From Merluccius polli (Eukaryota; Chordata; Actinopteri; Gadiformes; Merlucciidae), in NCBI GenBank assembly GCA_030340625.1, contig JAOPHQ010003127.1, positions 1,138,501 to 1,202,500 on the forward strand: a stretch of DNA of 64,000 bases, given 5' to 3'. Every line of letters begins with the position of its first letter. Position 1 is the stretch's first letter. Below are positions 45,142-56,118 of the stretch, one piece after another. Position numbers and translations under genes: made by a program. The notes beneath the pieces were generated by a model that worked only from the letters and a program-made list of their open reading frames with translations, was not told the DNA's origin and made no database searches.

Positions 45142-47221
45142 ACGCATGTATGAAGGTATTATTGGAGCAAAAAGTCTCAAGCACCCGTAACTGCAGATTT
45201 TGTATGCGTTGTTGCGAATAAATAATAACATATGTATCAGCAGGCTGTAATATCTACACATAGCCACAAAGGAGTAGAAAGAAATATACAAGTTGTATTT
45301 ACCCCACCTGACCACATGATGGCGGCAAACATAATACACTGGGGGCGGGCGTACAACACTAGCCATTATGCGTCACAGAGGCCACGCCTCCTGCCCAGAG
45401 ACTACCGGGCAACACATCCGGGGGAAGCCAGGAGCCCGCAGGCAGCGCATCCGGAAGGACGCAAAGCTTAGGGGGCTCTCCACGCGTGATTAATGCAATA
45501 CCCCTCCATATGCTTATTAGATAATATAACTAAACCTAAACAAATAAAGTGAGTTAAAGCGTTTCCTGTGTCGGCGGCCTTCTTCCTCGGAACACAACCC
45601 CACAGCGTACACTAAAGTCACAGTAAATTTGAAGTCGTAAATATTTATTTAGCATGTGTACTCTAAAGTCACAAATGTGTAACAGTACATTTGAAGTCGT
45701 AAATATTTTTTCTACCATTGCAAACACAAAATAGGGTCTACGAGTTCACAAGTCTGTGTTACAGGTGCACAAATCCTCTCCTGTGCATCACAACTTCAAA
45801 GAGTCATGCACTTGACACTTTTGCTACAATCATTGCAGCGCAGTTGGTGCAAAACACATTCACACACCCGTGTTTCGTAATCTGACAACATGCCCAAAAT
45901 GTGTGCATTCGTAAACCCAAATGTGAACTAATGCATCAGAAGTTGCACATCTGTGAACAATTTCCTCACAAATAAAATGATATAGAGCGCTATGTTGATT
46001 CAGCATTTTAATGAGCGAGCACAAGTCCGTCGTTACAACTGCTCGAATCTGCTCCTGCAAGTCTCAGCTGTGGGTTTTTTGCAGGTAGTTTTGCACCACG
46101 TCTAGGTGGTACATTTGGTGCAAAAGTGATTCGTATCCGCAGCAGAGCGTCCGTGGGCGGGACCAAATAGTTCCGCCCATAATTTCATAATCCAATGAAA
46201 GTCGCCGGCAAATGGATAAAGATCGCAGCATACTCTTTGCGCGGGATACTTTCTGGAGAAGTGAAGAGGGCATCCAGCTGGACGGAGGTGGGTATCCTAC
46301 ATAATGTTCAATGAATTAACTTAGTTCAAGTGAATTCCCCCCAAAGTATTGCATTAACATGCCGCAAATGTCCTTCAATGTATTTTAATGGTCGCCATAA
46401 CATAAGTTCAGAAATGTCTTGGATGCTGCGCCACCTGTGTGAAGTTGTCGTCGTCCATCCCCCCCCCCCCGTCCCCCCCGTCCCCCCAATTATTTGAAAA
46501 ATTGTATAAGAGTATGCTGCGATCTTTATCCATTTGAAAAATGCACCCCCTGCCGGCGACTTTCATTGGATTATGAAATTATGGGCGGAACTATTTGGTC
46601 CCGCCCACGGACGCTCTGCTGCGGATACGAATCACTTTTGCACCAAATGTACCACCTAGACGTGGTGCAAAACTACCTGCAAAAAACCCACAGCTGAGAC
46701 TTGCAGGAGCAGATTCGAGCAGTTGTAACGACGGACTTGTGCTCGCTCATTAAAATGCTGAATCAACATAGCGCTCTATATCATTTTATTTGTGAGGAAA
46801 TTGTTCACAGATGTGCAACTTCTGATGCATTAGTTCACTTTGGGTTTACGAATGCACACATTTTGGGCATGTTGTCAGATTATGAAACACGGGTGTGCGA
46901 ATGTGTTTTGCACCAACTGCGCTGCAATGATTGTAGCAAAAGTGTCAAGTGCATGACTCTTTGAAGTTGTGATGCACAGGAGAGGATTTGTGCACCTGTA
47001 ACACAGACTTGTGAACTCGTAGACCCTATTTTGTGTTTGCAATGGTAGAAAAAATATTTACGACTTCAAATGTACTGTTACACATTTGTGACTTTAGAGT
47101 ACACATGCTAAATAAATATTTATGACTTCAAATTTACTGTGACTTTAGTGTACGCATACAACATCTGCAGTTACAGGTGCTTGAGACTTTTGCTCCAATA
47201 ATACCTTCATACCGCATGCGT
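45142..47221. mobile_element. Large foldback element
   Basis: The left arm (45142-46263) and right arm (46502-47221) are reverse complements over about 700 bases; shared blocks include CTTCATAC at the ends, AAGTCTCAAGCACC, and a segment around TATTTGGTCCCGCCCACGGA. The centre (46264-46501) includes C runs at 46458-46487. About 395 bases at 45211-45605 interrupt only the left arm. The mirrored open frames are non-coding by-products. The family is unknown and no target duplication was fixed. Confidence 0.8.
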
Positions 47222-47908
47222 CCTTCCTTATATACCGCACTGGATTTGTAGTTCTGAGAGCGCAGATGGTGTATGCACTAAACAAAACAAGTGATGTATT
47301 TTAACTACACTCTTTTCTTTACAAGTTTGTGAAGAGTTGCCCAATTATTCTGATGGATTATGGAAAATCGTGTGGCTATTTAGTCATTGGTTGACAACGA
47401 AATGAATGCAACATTGTATAACAATAATTGGGTTTTGTAAAGTTATTATTTCTGTATTATTCTGTATTATCGTTTTATTGCAAACTACAAACTTTGCCCG
47501 GGAAAGTTTGTAGTTTGCAAACTTGCAAACAGTATCTTTGCAGAAAAGTATCTGACACAACATAACATAATCAGTATGTAAACAATTGTTATTACAGTGT
47601 AATTATAGATCAGCTGTGTCCAAAATCCTGAATGAACCAAATGATCTTCTATCATTATTAATTAATATTCCTATAATTTGTTATTATTGCTAATTAATAT
47701 TCAAATGATCCCCCCGTGGCTTGTACCTTATCATCTACTTTGTTCCCCTTAGGTGATCATTAGTACTGGTTCCCTGTTAAAGTTTGAAGGCTGATTCCCT
47801 TTTATATAGACAATAGTAAATAATTGTTAATTATTAAGTGAATTTCTGTGCACACTTAATATATCAAACAAATGTGTATACATAGATGGTTCAAATAATA
47901 GATACATG
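47222..47908. other. Unassigned AT-rich stretch downstream of the retroviral remnant
   Basis: Contains an 18-bp-arm hairpin, TTGCAAACTACAAACTTT with its complement (47478-47520). A retroviral LTR might be expected here, but none was recognised. Confidence 0.4.
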
Positions 47909-49670
47909 TCAATTGATAAATGAATATTTATGGTCACCCTGGTCCAACATAGTCATTGAACAGTCATTAGTAAGCTTGAGTATTTGAAATGGATACACTT
48001 CAAGTAAACTACCCTCGATTTCCATTTCCTCATTGTCATTGTCCAAGTCGTCTCTTCCTAATAATGGCATCTGCGTTTGTCCCTCAGACATCACTTCTTC
48101 CTGATTTTGATATAAACAATTATGCCACTGGAATGTCATATATGACATAAGACGTTCACTGGCTCTATCCCCTTTTATAATATGCGCTAGTCGTCTTGTT
48201 TGGTATCGATCAATACAGTTTTGGTGACATTCCAAATGGTGTCACATAGATCCTCTCCTACAGCATTAGCTTCTACATTTCCTTCATCGTTTTGGAAACA
48301 TTCTAATCCCTGCTCTACATAAAGCTCAACCCCTTTGGGTACAGATAATTCTCCTATTTTATTGGACAATTCTATGTCCTTCTTTAGATTTATTGTATTT
48401 ACTTGATCCCATGTACATCAAACATTGCCCTCAACATAAGGGTGTTGACCATATATCATCATTTGGGCTCACTGTTGTAGTTTGCATTTGATTTCTTTCA
48501 AGTTGTTGTCTTGCCTGTTCTTATTTTTGGTGCAACTCCTCAATCTCTTGTTCACAGATTCCCCAATTATATTCAGTACTTATTATATACAATGTATCTT
48601 GATGACTTTTAGCACAACAATTTTTTCTTGTATTAGATTTCCAGTAAATACCACCCATTTATAGCTATTGTTTGCTTGTGCTCGTTTATACAACCAGTCT
48701 TTTGAGTTTACCACAATTTGTTTTTCAATGTGTTCAAATCCATACTGTTTAAGTTTCCTTGTTATTGAGAAGTTCTTGGTTTCAATTTTGTCATCAATTT
48801 TGAGTTGAATCTATTTTATCAGTAACCGGATTTGGATCTATTTTGTCATATTGAAGGACTATACCATGTTGGTCCTCGGTCACACAAGAGACTTCTACAT
48901 TTGGTTTTAAGTCTAGTATTATTTCTAACTATGTGCGGAAACCTCTTTTTAATTCCAATGTATACGCACTACTACCCTGATCCCATTGATCTCTTGATTC
49001 TACTGTTATACACCAGTACTTTGGTTCTTGCCAAATGTCTATTGTACATTGAACTTATCCCAGGGTTACCAAGTTATACTTTGGGTGTATAGCTACCTAG
49101 CATCACGCTACCTAACATGACAGTAAGAATAACTTGTTGTTCGTCTGCATAGTTAACACTTTGAATATATAATTGAATATATATTTGAACATATAAGACA
49201 ACTTGATTTTCCGACCTTTTTCCCTTGCATGTTTAACTATTCCCGAATATCTTGGGGCTGGCCTTTCCTGCAACACGTTCATGCTCTCTCTAGTACTACC
49301 ACCTAATTCCTGGCTGGTCCAGGTCTGCTCCGTTGTTGTGGTTTCACTCTTCCTCTGGATTCGTCCCTGGGTCTGTGGAATTTTCCAAAGCCCGCAGAGG
49401 ATCAGGAGCAGGCTCGTCAGCCTCGGCATCATCATGTGTCTGTTGTTCCTGGCCGGGCTGGTTCTGGTCCTGGGGTGGTCGTTCAGTGCCGGGTACACCT
49501 GCACCCAGCTCCTTCTCGTGCTCCTCCCTCGTCCTTGGTCGAGCGGCTTTGGTGCAGTGGTTGAGGTGGTACCAGGTGGAACTCCCTTCCACCTCGATGA
49601 CGGTTGGTGTCGCATTGGTGACTTTGTATGGTCCTTCTCTCCTGGGCTCGTTCCACTTTCTCCTGTACCC
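47909..49670 (-). pseudogene. Endogenous retrovirus remnant: pol 3' end and env-like region
   Basis: Minus strand. At 49665-49540 one frame reads RRKWNEPRREGPYKV and TWYHLNHCTKA, the C-terminal SH3-like part of a retroviral integrase. An overlapping frame then starts MMMPRLTSLLLILCGLW (about 49440), a signal-peptide-like beginning expected of an envelope protein. Further down, short frames (48369-48187, 48235-47909) include NVTKTVLID and a coiled, acidic segment. Stops and frameshifts break the region throughout. It is the 3' half of the provirus whose integrase core lies at 54256-55030; the gypsy element separates the two. Confidence 0.65.
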
Positions 49671-49675
49671 CTCAG

Positions 49676-49848
49676 TGTCATATATGGCCTTATTTATATT
49701 GTATAGACAGAAGGAGTCTCACACATTGGTCTGTATCATTTAAGGTCTTTTACTTAACTGACGGGAAGTATAGAACACGGTACAATGGAGCTCAGCCTAC
49801 GGTGGCTCCACAGGGACAACTCAAACAAGGCAATAACAATACCCAACA
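49676..49848 (-). repeat. 3' LTR of the gypsy element
   Basis: 173 bp, TG...CA ends, preceded on the minus strand by the polypurine tract. Confidence 0.93.
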
Positions 49849-49949
49849 ATTCCTCCCCCCTTATTCAACAGGCTAAATTAACTCAAAAACATTACAGTTT
49901 GAGACAGGCTAAATTAACTCAAAAACATTACAGCTTGACTCCCCATTAA

Positions 49950-52900
49950 CTACAAGTTCAAACGGTCGGGAGGGCTTCGTTCCCGATTAGGGTACCGACG
50001 AACGTGGTTCTCCATTGGGACCAGCAACGGCACCGGCTCTGTAGACAACTCGGCCTGTGGTGCCAGGTCTGCTCCGTGGTTGCCCGAAACCGCCGGTGGT
50101 GGAATGTCGGGAATGGGCAGGTCCTCAGATGGGCACTCGGGACTGAGGGTGTCTTGCCCGATTGACTCAGTCACTGGGTTGCTGCTGGCCAGCAGCTGGT
50201 CAATGTGGCGCCGCCACACCAAGTCTTCACTTGTGCGCACTTGGTACGACAGGGGGCCCGTGATCGCTACTACCACCGCTGGTACCCACTTAGGGCCATC
50301 CCGGTAGCTGCGTGCTAGGACATGGTCACCCAGACGAAAAGACCGGGGTGTGGCCGCCCGTCGTCTAACCTGTTCGTGTTGCCGGTCGTGTACTATGCGA
50401 CATCCAGTGGGGGGCTTTATTAGATCCAGGTGAGTGCGTAGTGTTCTTTTGAGAAGTAATTCCGCTGGAGAGGACTTTGTTGTGCTGTGAGGTGTGTTTC
50501 GATATGTCAATAGGAAACTGTGCAGTCGTTGATGGAGGGTCCCCTGGCCTACTGACGCCTTTAGGCTGTGCTTGAGCGTTTGCACAAACCTCTCAGCTAA
50601 GCCATTGGTGGCGGGGTGATAGGGCGCTGACTTAATGTGTTGGACTCCATTCACTCTGAGGAACATCCCCATCTCCTCTGACACAAACTGGGGCCCGTTG
50701 TCGCTCACCAGTTGCTCTGGGCTTCCAAATCTGCTGAACATTTCACCCAGTCTCTCAATCGTCTTCCCCGTAGTTGTCGATGTCATTATGGCCACCTCCG
50801 GCCACTTACTGTGTGCGTCTACTGCCACTAAGAACATTTTGTCCTCAAATGGCCCAGCAAAGTCAATGTGCAGGCGCTGCCATGCTTCTGCTGGCCACTC
50901 CCACGGGTGAACTGGAGCCAGTCTCGGTGTGTTTCGTACTTTCTGACATGTTGTACAGTGCGCCGCCTTTTCTTCAATGTGCTTGTCCAAGCCAGGCCAC
51001 CAAAAGTAGCTACGGGCCAACTCCTTCATGCGCACCATACCGCAGTGTCCTGCATGTAGTTGCTTCAGCAAAGGCCTGTACAGTGCTGGGGGCATGATGA
51101 CCCTTCTGCCCCATAGCAGACACCCTGACTGCACCGACAGTTCCTGTTGCCTGACTGCGTACGGTTTGGTCTCTGGTGTATTTGGTATTGTTTTCCCCTT
51201 AATGATGGCATCGATCACCGCTGACAACCCCGGATCATTTTGGGTGGCCTTCTTCACCTGTCTTGCGGTGACCGGGGCATCTTCCACCTGATGGAAGTAA
51301 AAGATGTCAGCATGCTGACTTGGGGGCCTTGTCACCGGCAGTGGAAGGCGCGAGAGACCATCGGCATTGCCATGTAGTTCAGATTTTCTGTACTTAATGT
51401 CGTAGTCATGGCCTGACAACAGCAGGGCCCATCTTTGCATTCTGCTCGCTGCCAGCGGTGGAATGCCAGAGTGAGGTCCCAGTATGGCGGTAAGTGGTTT
51501 GTGGTCTGTCAGGAGCGTAAACCTCTTCCCAAACAGATATTGTTGAAATTTTCGTATGCCAAACACGATGCTCAGGGCCTCACGTTCTATCTGTGCATAG
51601 TTCGATTCGGCTTGGTTTAATGTCCTGGATGCGAACGCAATGGGCTTTTCCTCACCGCCCGGCATGATGTGTGAAACGACAGCGCCAACTCCATAGGGCG
51701 ACGCATCGCAAGCCAGTTGGAGGGGCAATGCAGGGTTAAAGTGGGTCAGCACATTGGAGCGTAGCAGGGCTTGTTTCGAATCAACGAACGCTGTTTGGCA
51801 TGCATCAGACCACTCCCATTTCTTCCCGTGCGTTAAAAGTTCATGCAGTGGCTTCAGCAGGGTGGAGAGATTTTGAATGAACCGGCCGTAGTAGTTCAGG
51901 AGCCCTAAGTATGAGCGCAGCTGGCTCACATTCTGTGGTGCAGGGGCCTCCACAATGGCCTTGGTCTTTGATGGGGCCTTATGTAACCCCGAACCATCAA
52001 TCACGTGGCCCAAATATTCCACTGATGACCGGAAAAATTCACATTTTTCCTTGCGAACTCTCAGTCCATAATCTTTCAACCTTTGTAGAGTTGCGTCCAG
52101 ATTGTGTAGGTGATCAGACTCATCCTTACCCGTAACTAAAATGTCATCCAGGTAGCACTGGACACCTGGCAGTCCTGCTAAGATCTGATCCATGGCCTTT
52201 TGGAACAAAGCAGGTGCTGATGTGATCCCAAAAGCTAGGCTGCAGTAACGAAACAGCCCCTTGTGTGTGTTGATCGTTAGGAGCTCCCTGGACTCTTGGT
52301 CAACACGCATCTGCAGGTAGGCCTGGTTCAAATCGATTTTACTGAATTGTTTGCCGTGTGCTAGGCCGGCGAACAGGTCTTCGATGAGGGGAAGTGGGTA
52401 GTGCTCTGCTTGCAGAGATGGATTCACAGTCACCTTGAAATCCCCACAAATACGTAGTGTTCCATTCTTTTTTAGAACGGGCACGATAGGGGTGGCCCAA
52501 TCACTAACACTCACTTGTTCAAGCACTCCACTTTTCACTAGATTATCCAATTCCTCTTCAACCTTTGGCCGCAGGGCGTATGGGACTGGACGTGCTTTAA
52601 TGAAACGAGGGCTGCTCCCCGGTTTAAGGTTCAACTTTGCTGTTATATCCTTCATTTTGCCCAGTTCATCTGTGAACAGTTCTTCATGTTTTTTTAACAC
52701 AGTCTGTAAGGCAGTCACCCCCCCGCTTACCATGCGTACTGCAGGCCAGTCAATCTGTATTTTGTTCAGCCATGAGCGGCCCAGCAGGGATGGGTAATCA
52801 CCCTGAACAACATATAGTGGAAGTTTTGCACATTGCCCATTCAATTCAACCTTAACGTTAATTAACCCCTTTACAGCCACTGGTTCCCCCGTGTAGGTCT

Positions 52901-53954
52901 TCAGTGTCACACGTGTTGGTTGGAGTGGCCGGTGTTGCAAGTGTTGTAGATATACAGTCTCTGCAATAAGGGACACTGCAGCCCCTGTGTCAATCTCCAT
53001 CCGAACTGGTATGCCCTCTAACAAGGGTGTTGTCCAGTAGCCATCTGACCCGCCTGCGACTGACAAAATGTGTAATGGCAATTCGTCATCAGAGGAGCCA
53101 CTGTAACTAATTTCTCTCTCCAATGCATGCACCGTTCCTTTGTGCATAAAAGCCTTCTTTTGTCTACCTGTGTTCTTATGCATTGAAGTCCCCGTTTTCT
53201 TACTGTGGCAGGCCCTTTCTATGTGACCCTTTTTTCCACAGGCGTGGCACTCCAGGTCCTTACACCAACATGCTGAAGCTGGATGCCCGAGCTTGCCACA
53301 GCGGAAACATGGTTTGCCCCCTGAGTTTTCCTCTGTGCTTGCTATCTTCAACACCTTCCCTGTTGCAGCGCTTAACAGCTGTGCCTCCTTGGCTGCCATT
53401 TCCATTGACACACTTATTTCAATTGCTCTGGTCAAAGTTAGGTTGCTTTCAGTCAACAATTTCCTCTGGATAGCCTCATTACGGAGGCCACATACGAGCC
53501 GATCGCGTATTGCGTCATTAAGTGCATCATTTTTGAATTCGCAGTGCTCAGTTAACGTCCTAAGTGCAGCCACGAACACTGTAACAGACTCTCCTTCCTC
53601 CTGGTTCCGTTTGTAAAATCGAAAACGTTCGGCAATTTGCAAAGGCTTCGGGGAAAAATGTGCAGTCAATGCTGTCACAATCTCCTGGTAAGTTAACTCC
53701 CCTGGTTTCTTTGGCTGAGCTAATGCCCTAATTAAATTGAAAGTCTTAACTCCCATTACCGTCAAGAATGTTGCCACTTGTTTGTCCTGTCCGATTCCGT
53801 TAGCCAGCACGAAGTATTCAAAACGTTCTGTGTAAGCAGTCCACTGTTCCATGGTGTCGTCAAACGCTCCGATGTTTCCCACGAGTCCTGCTGGGTTTTC
53901 GTTGTCGCGGCTCAAACAGTCCTGAGATTCCCGCGTACTCCTCGTCCGATGCAC
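49950..53954 (-). CDS. Ty3/gypsy Gag-Pol polyprotein
   Basis: One open frame of 1334 codons with no stop. Gag-like region about 1-210; two CCHC zinc knuckles at 216-249 (CFRCGKLGHPASAC and CHACGKKGHIERAC); aspartic protease with DTG at 322-324; reverse transcriptase about 450-650 with YLDD at 601-604; RNase H starting at ACDAS (Asp750) with TDHKPL; integrase with an HHCC zinc-binding part (968-1004) and catalytic residues Asp1031, Asp1086 and Glu1121, exactly 35 residues between the last two; then a GPLSY segment. The order PR-RT-RH-IN is standard for Ty3/gypsy. All catalytic motifs are present, so activity is plausible though unproven. Confidence 0.95.
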   Translation of the reverse strand: MHRTRSTRESQDCLSRDNENPAGLVGNIGAFDDTMEQWTAYTERFEYFVLANGIGQDKQVATFLTVMGVKTFNLIRALAQPKKPGELTYQEIVTALTAHFSPKPLQIAERFRFYKRNQEEGESVTVFVAALRTLTEHCEFKNDALNDAIRDRLVCGLRNEAIQRKLLTESNLTLTRAIEISVSMEMAAKEAQLLSAATGKVLKIASTEENSGGKPCFRCGKLGHPASACWCKDLECHACGKKGHIERACHSKKTGTSMHKNTGRQKKAFMHKGTVHALEREISYSGSSDDELPLHILSVAGGSDGYWTTPLLEGIPVRMEIDTGAAVSLIAETVYLQHLQHRPLQPTRVTLKTYTGEPVAVKGLINVKVELNGQCAKLPLYVVQGDYPSLLGRSWLNKIQIDWPAVRMVSGGVTALQTVLKKHEELFTDELGKMKDITAKLNLKPGSSPRFIKARPVPYALRPKVEEELDNLVKSGVLEQVSVSDWATPIVPVLKKNGTLRICGDFKVTVNPSLQAEHYPLPLIEDLFAGLAHGKQFSKIDLNQAYLQMRVDQESRELLTINTHKGLFRYCSLAFGITSAPALFQKAMDQILAGLPGVQCYLDDILVTGKDESDHLHNLDATLQRLKDYGLRVRKEKCEFFRSSVEYLGHVIDGSGLHKAPSKTKAIVEAPAPQNVSQLRSYLGLLNYYGRFIQNLSTLLKPLHELLTHGKKWEWSDACQTAFVDSKQALLRSNVLTHFNPALPLQLACDASPYGVGAVVSHIMPGGEEKPIAFASRTLNQAESNYAQIEREALSIVFGIRKFQQYLFGKRFTLLTDHKPLTAILGPHSGIPPLAASRMQRWALLLSGHDYDIKYRKSELHGNADGLSRLPLPVTRPPSQHADIFYFHQVEDAPVTARQVKKATQNDPGLSAVIDAIIKGKTIPNTPETKPYAVRQQELSVQSGCLLWGRRVIMPPALYRPLLKQLHAGHCGMVRMKELARSYFWWPGLDKHIEEKAAHCTTCQKVRNTPRLAPVHPWEWPAEAWQRLHIDFAGPFEDKMFLVAVDAHSKWPEVAIMTSTTTGKTIERLGEMFSRFGSPEQLVSDNGPQFVSEEMGMFLRVNGVQHIKSAPYHPATNGLAERFVQTLKHSLKASVGQGTLHQRLHSFLLTYRNTPHSTTKSSPAELLLKRTLRTHLDLIKPPTGCRIVHDRQHEQVRRRAATPRSFRLGDHVLARSYRDGPKWVPAVVVAITGPLSYQVRTSEDLVWRRHIDQLLASSNPVTESIGQDTLSPECPSEDLPIPDIPPPAVSGNHGADLAPQAELSTEPVPLLVPMENHVRRYPNRERSPPDRLNL

Positions 53955-54061
53955 TGCTCATCCGATGCTGTGAGAGCCACTAACTCCTTGGCAAACACAG
54001 AAACAACTCGTTTTTAATTCGAAAACGTTTTAGTGTGCTATGCAATGCATGCGGTCAGACA

Positions 54062-54075
54062 CATCCTCGTCGCCA
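54062..54075 (-). other. Primer-binding site for tRNA-Ser(GCT)
   Basis: The plus strand reads CATCCTCGTCGCCA, identical to the 3' end (with CCA) of vertebrate tRNA-Ser(GCT) as I recall it. The site lies two bases inside the 5' LTR. Confidence 0.75.
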
Positions 54076-54077
54076 GT

Positions 54078-54250
54078 TGTCATATATTGCCTTATTTATA
54101 TTGTATAGACAGAAGGAGTCTCACACATTGGTCTGTATCATTTAAGGTCTTTTACTTAACTGACGGGAAGTATAGAACACGGTACAATGGAGCTCAGCCT
54201 ACGGTGGCTCCACAGGGACAACTCAAACAAGGCAATAACAATACCCAACA
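54078..54250 (-). repeat. 5' LTR of the gypsy element
   Basis: 173 bp, identical to the 3' LTR except one base (TATATTGCC here, TATATGGCC in the other, on the plus strand). Confidence 0.93.
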
Positions 54251-54255
54251 CTCAG

Positions 54256-55030
54256 GTACAACTGGTCACCTGGCTCCACCCCCCTTGGTGGTTCGTCCTC
54301 CGGCTCTGGAACTCTGTTAGTTGTCTCATATACTTTTTTCAATTCCATTTCCAATTGTTCTAATGGGGTCCCTTGTGGGGCCCTCAAAGTGTAGGTGAGA
54401 GCATGGGTCGACCCATAAGCTTTTCATGCGGGATTAGATGCGTCATTCTGTTATCTTGCATGCGATAACTCATTAGTGTTAGTGGTAGTGCATCTACCCA
54501 ATTCAATTTAAACTTCCAGAAATGTTGTTAATTTTTGTCTTGAATGCCCCATTCACTCTATCCACCATTCCTTGTGACTGGGAATGGTAAACACCTAAAT
54601 CGCTGTTTGATGCGTAACTGCTGCACCACACTTTTCACAGTTTTCTGAATGAAATCTGATCCATTGTCTAAGCTAATTTCTGATTAAATTCCAAACCTTG
54701 GCAAAACTTGATTACAGTAGCCACACTTCTATCTTTTGATGGGACTGCTCCTACCCATCTGCTGAATCTGTCATTGACTACTAGCATGTACCTTTTACCA
54801 TATAGGCCTACACTTTTGATCACATCAACATAGTCCAAGACCAGTTGTCTAAATGGTCTCTCAGGTGTGAGAATGTGTCCCAATGGAGTAGTGATTGTTT
54901 TTCTTACGTTGTTTTCTGCACATACTTTGCAATCATTGAGCTGATTATCAATCATTGTTTGCAAGTATGGTGACCAAAAATCTTGTTTTCTGATAAAAAC
55001 CTTGTTTTCTGATTCTAAAACCTTCATTAC
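54256..55030 (-). pseudogene. Endogenous retrovirus remnant: integrase region
   Basis: Minus-strand frame 55030-54668 encodes a segment with C-x2-C (NDCKVCAENN), PLGHILTPERPFRQLVLDYV and YMLVVNDRFSRWVGAVPSKD, the zinc-binding tail and first catalytic aspartate region of a retroviral integrase. Beyond 54668 the frame is broken, but related reading continues to PPRGVEPGDQLYL just before the gypsy insertion. The matching 3' part resumes at 49670. The 5' side ends at the dispersed repeat near 55060, so protease and reverse transcriptase are missing. Confidence 0.75.
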
Positions 55031-55067
55031 CTCCCCCCTTGCGCCATGGCCGTTAATAGGCGGCCCA

Positions 55068-55328
55068 CGAAGCGGGCTGCCTATTAACGGCATGGACCAA
55101 GCGATTCTGGACCAGGAAGGAGACATGGACACTTTTAATAATCGTATTTAACCGTATAACTGCACACAACTTTATTTAAAAGCAATCAAATGGAAAACAT
55201 GTTTGTTTGTATTTGGGTGTCCGGTGCGTGTGGATGTGCGGCTCCTCCGGCGGAGCGGTTCATGTTAATAGCGGAGTCCGGGAGGGTTCACCTTCACGGC
55301 GTAGTTACGAGGGATGTGCGACTATCGT
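55068..55328. repeat. Dispersed repeat, copy B (first copy at 21690-21955)
   Basis: Begins CACGAAGCGGGCTGCCTATT, closely matching copy A. It is immediately preceded by an inverted GCCGTTAATAGGC / GCCTATTAACGGC pair. Confidence 0.9.
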
Positions 55329-56110
55329 CTTAAAAAATACAAAAGTGTTTTTTAAAGTTAGAAAGATATTAGATATTCAACCGATATTCACGCTCCGAAT
55401 TACAACACGGGGAACTAAAGCCGCGATCACCGGTATGAGTCCCGTGTGTCTAGCGGTGTTTACCTGCCCAGGTGTATTGGTCAGTATGCCTGCAGCGATG
55501 AGTTAAATCAGGGCTTGTTGCGACCACGGATGTATTCGGTTTCCGATGCTCATGCCTTGTTATTTTTATGTTTTACTTTTTGCTCGACTAATGAAAACGT
55601 ATTCGACTAAGCCTCTGTCGATCGACTAAGCCGACTATTAGGGGGCAGCCCTAGTTAACTTACAGCACTTTATATGGAACATTAGTTATATTTTCAATTT
55701 ATTTACAGAGCAATCCCTGCAAAGTGTTTAGGTAATAACTATAGAAGAGACTATATGATTAGTGTGTGTCGGACGAGGGGGGCGTGGCATCACGATGGTG
55801 GCTCTCCATCGTGATGTCAGTCAGCCATCACGATGGACGATGTCATCGTCCATCGGCACAACCCTAACCGAAAACAAAACACAAATCCTTATATACCTTA
55901 AGGGTTTAAAAAGTTCACATGTCCTAGTTATTGCCACCATTTCCACTGCTTAAGCCGACATGTCTGAGAGTTATCCTATCCTCCACCTTTCAACCCAAAT
56001 GGTTTTGATGGTTTCATTTTTTCGTCGCTTCATTATCAAGTGAGTCAGCGCTCAGTGACTTGGCCAAGTAATCGTGACTGTGCCTGCCTTAGGTTGTCCC
56101 GGGGTTTCAA
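55329..56110. other. Intergenic stretch with hAT end fragments
   Basis: GGGGGCAGCCCTAG at 55639-55652 looks like the right end of a hAT element of the 31397-32615 type. At 55792-55872 CATCACGATGG-type units alternate in orientation and end in GGCACAACCCTAA, another hAT-like end. No exon seen. Confidence 0.5.
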
Positions 56111-56118
56111 GGTGGGAT

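Larger units (their letters stand above)
49676..54250 (-). mobile_element. Ty3/gypsy LTR retrotransposon, apparently intact
   Basis: LTRs at 49676-49848 and 54078-54250 (173 bp each, starting TGTTGGGTATTG on the minus strand and ending TGACA) differ at one position that I can see. CTCAG is duplicated directly outside (49671-49675, 54251-54255). Inside the 5' LTR, TGGCGACGAGGATG (54075-54062) is a primer-binding site matching the 3' end of tRNA-Ser(GCT). A polypurine tract with GGGGGAGG (about 49849-49862) abuts the 3' LTR. Together with the single long gag-pol frame this is a complete, young element inserted in a retroviral remnant. Confidence 0.95.

Noticed and set aside
46064..46964. Mirrored open frames ending DVVQNYLQKTHS and starting MQEQIRAVV on both strands
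   Set aside because: They come from the two arms of the foldback element and lack any known domain.
49203..49743. Two plus-strand open frames at 49.2-49.7 kb (167 and 136 codons)
   Set aside because: They lie opposite the retroviral integrase tail and env start, which are supported on the minus strand.
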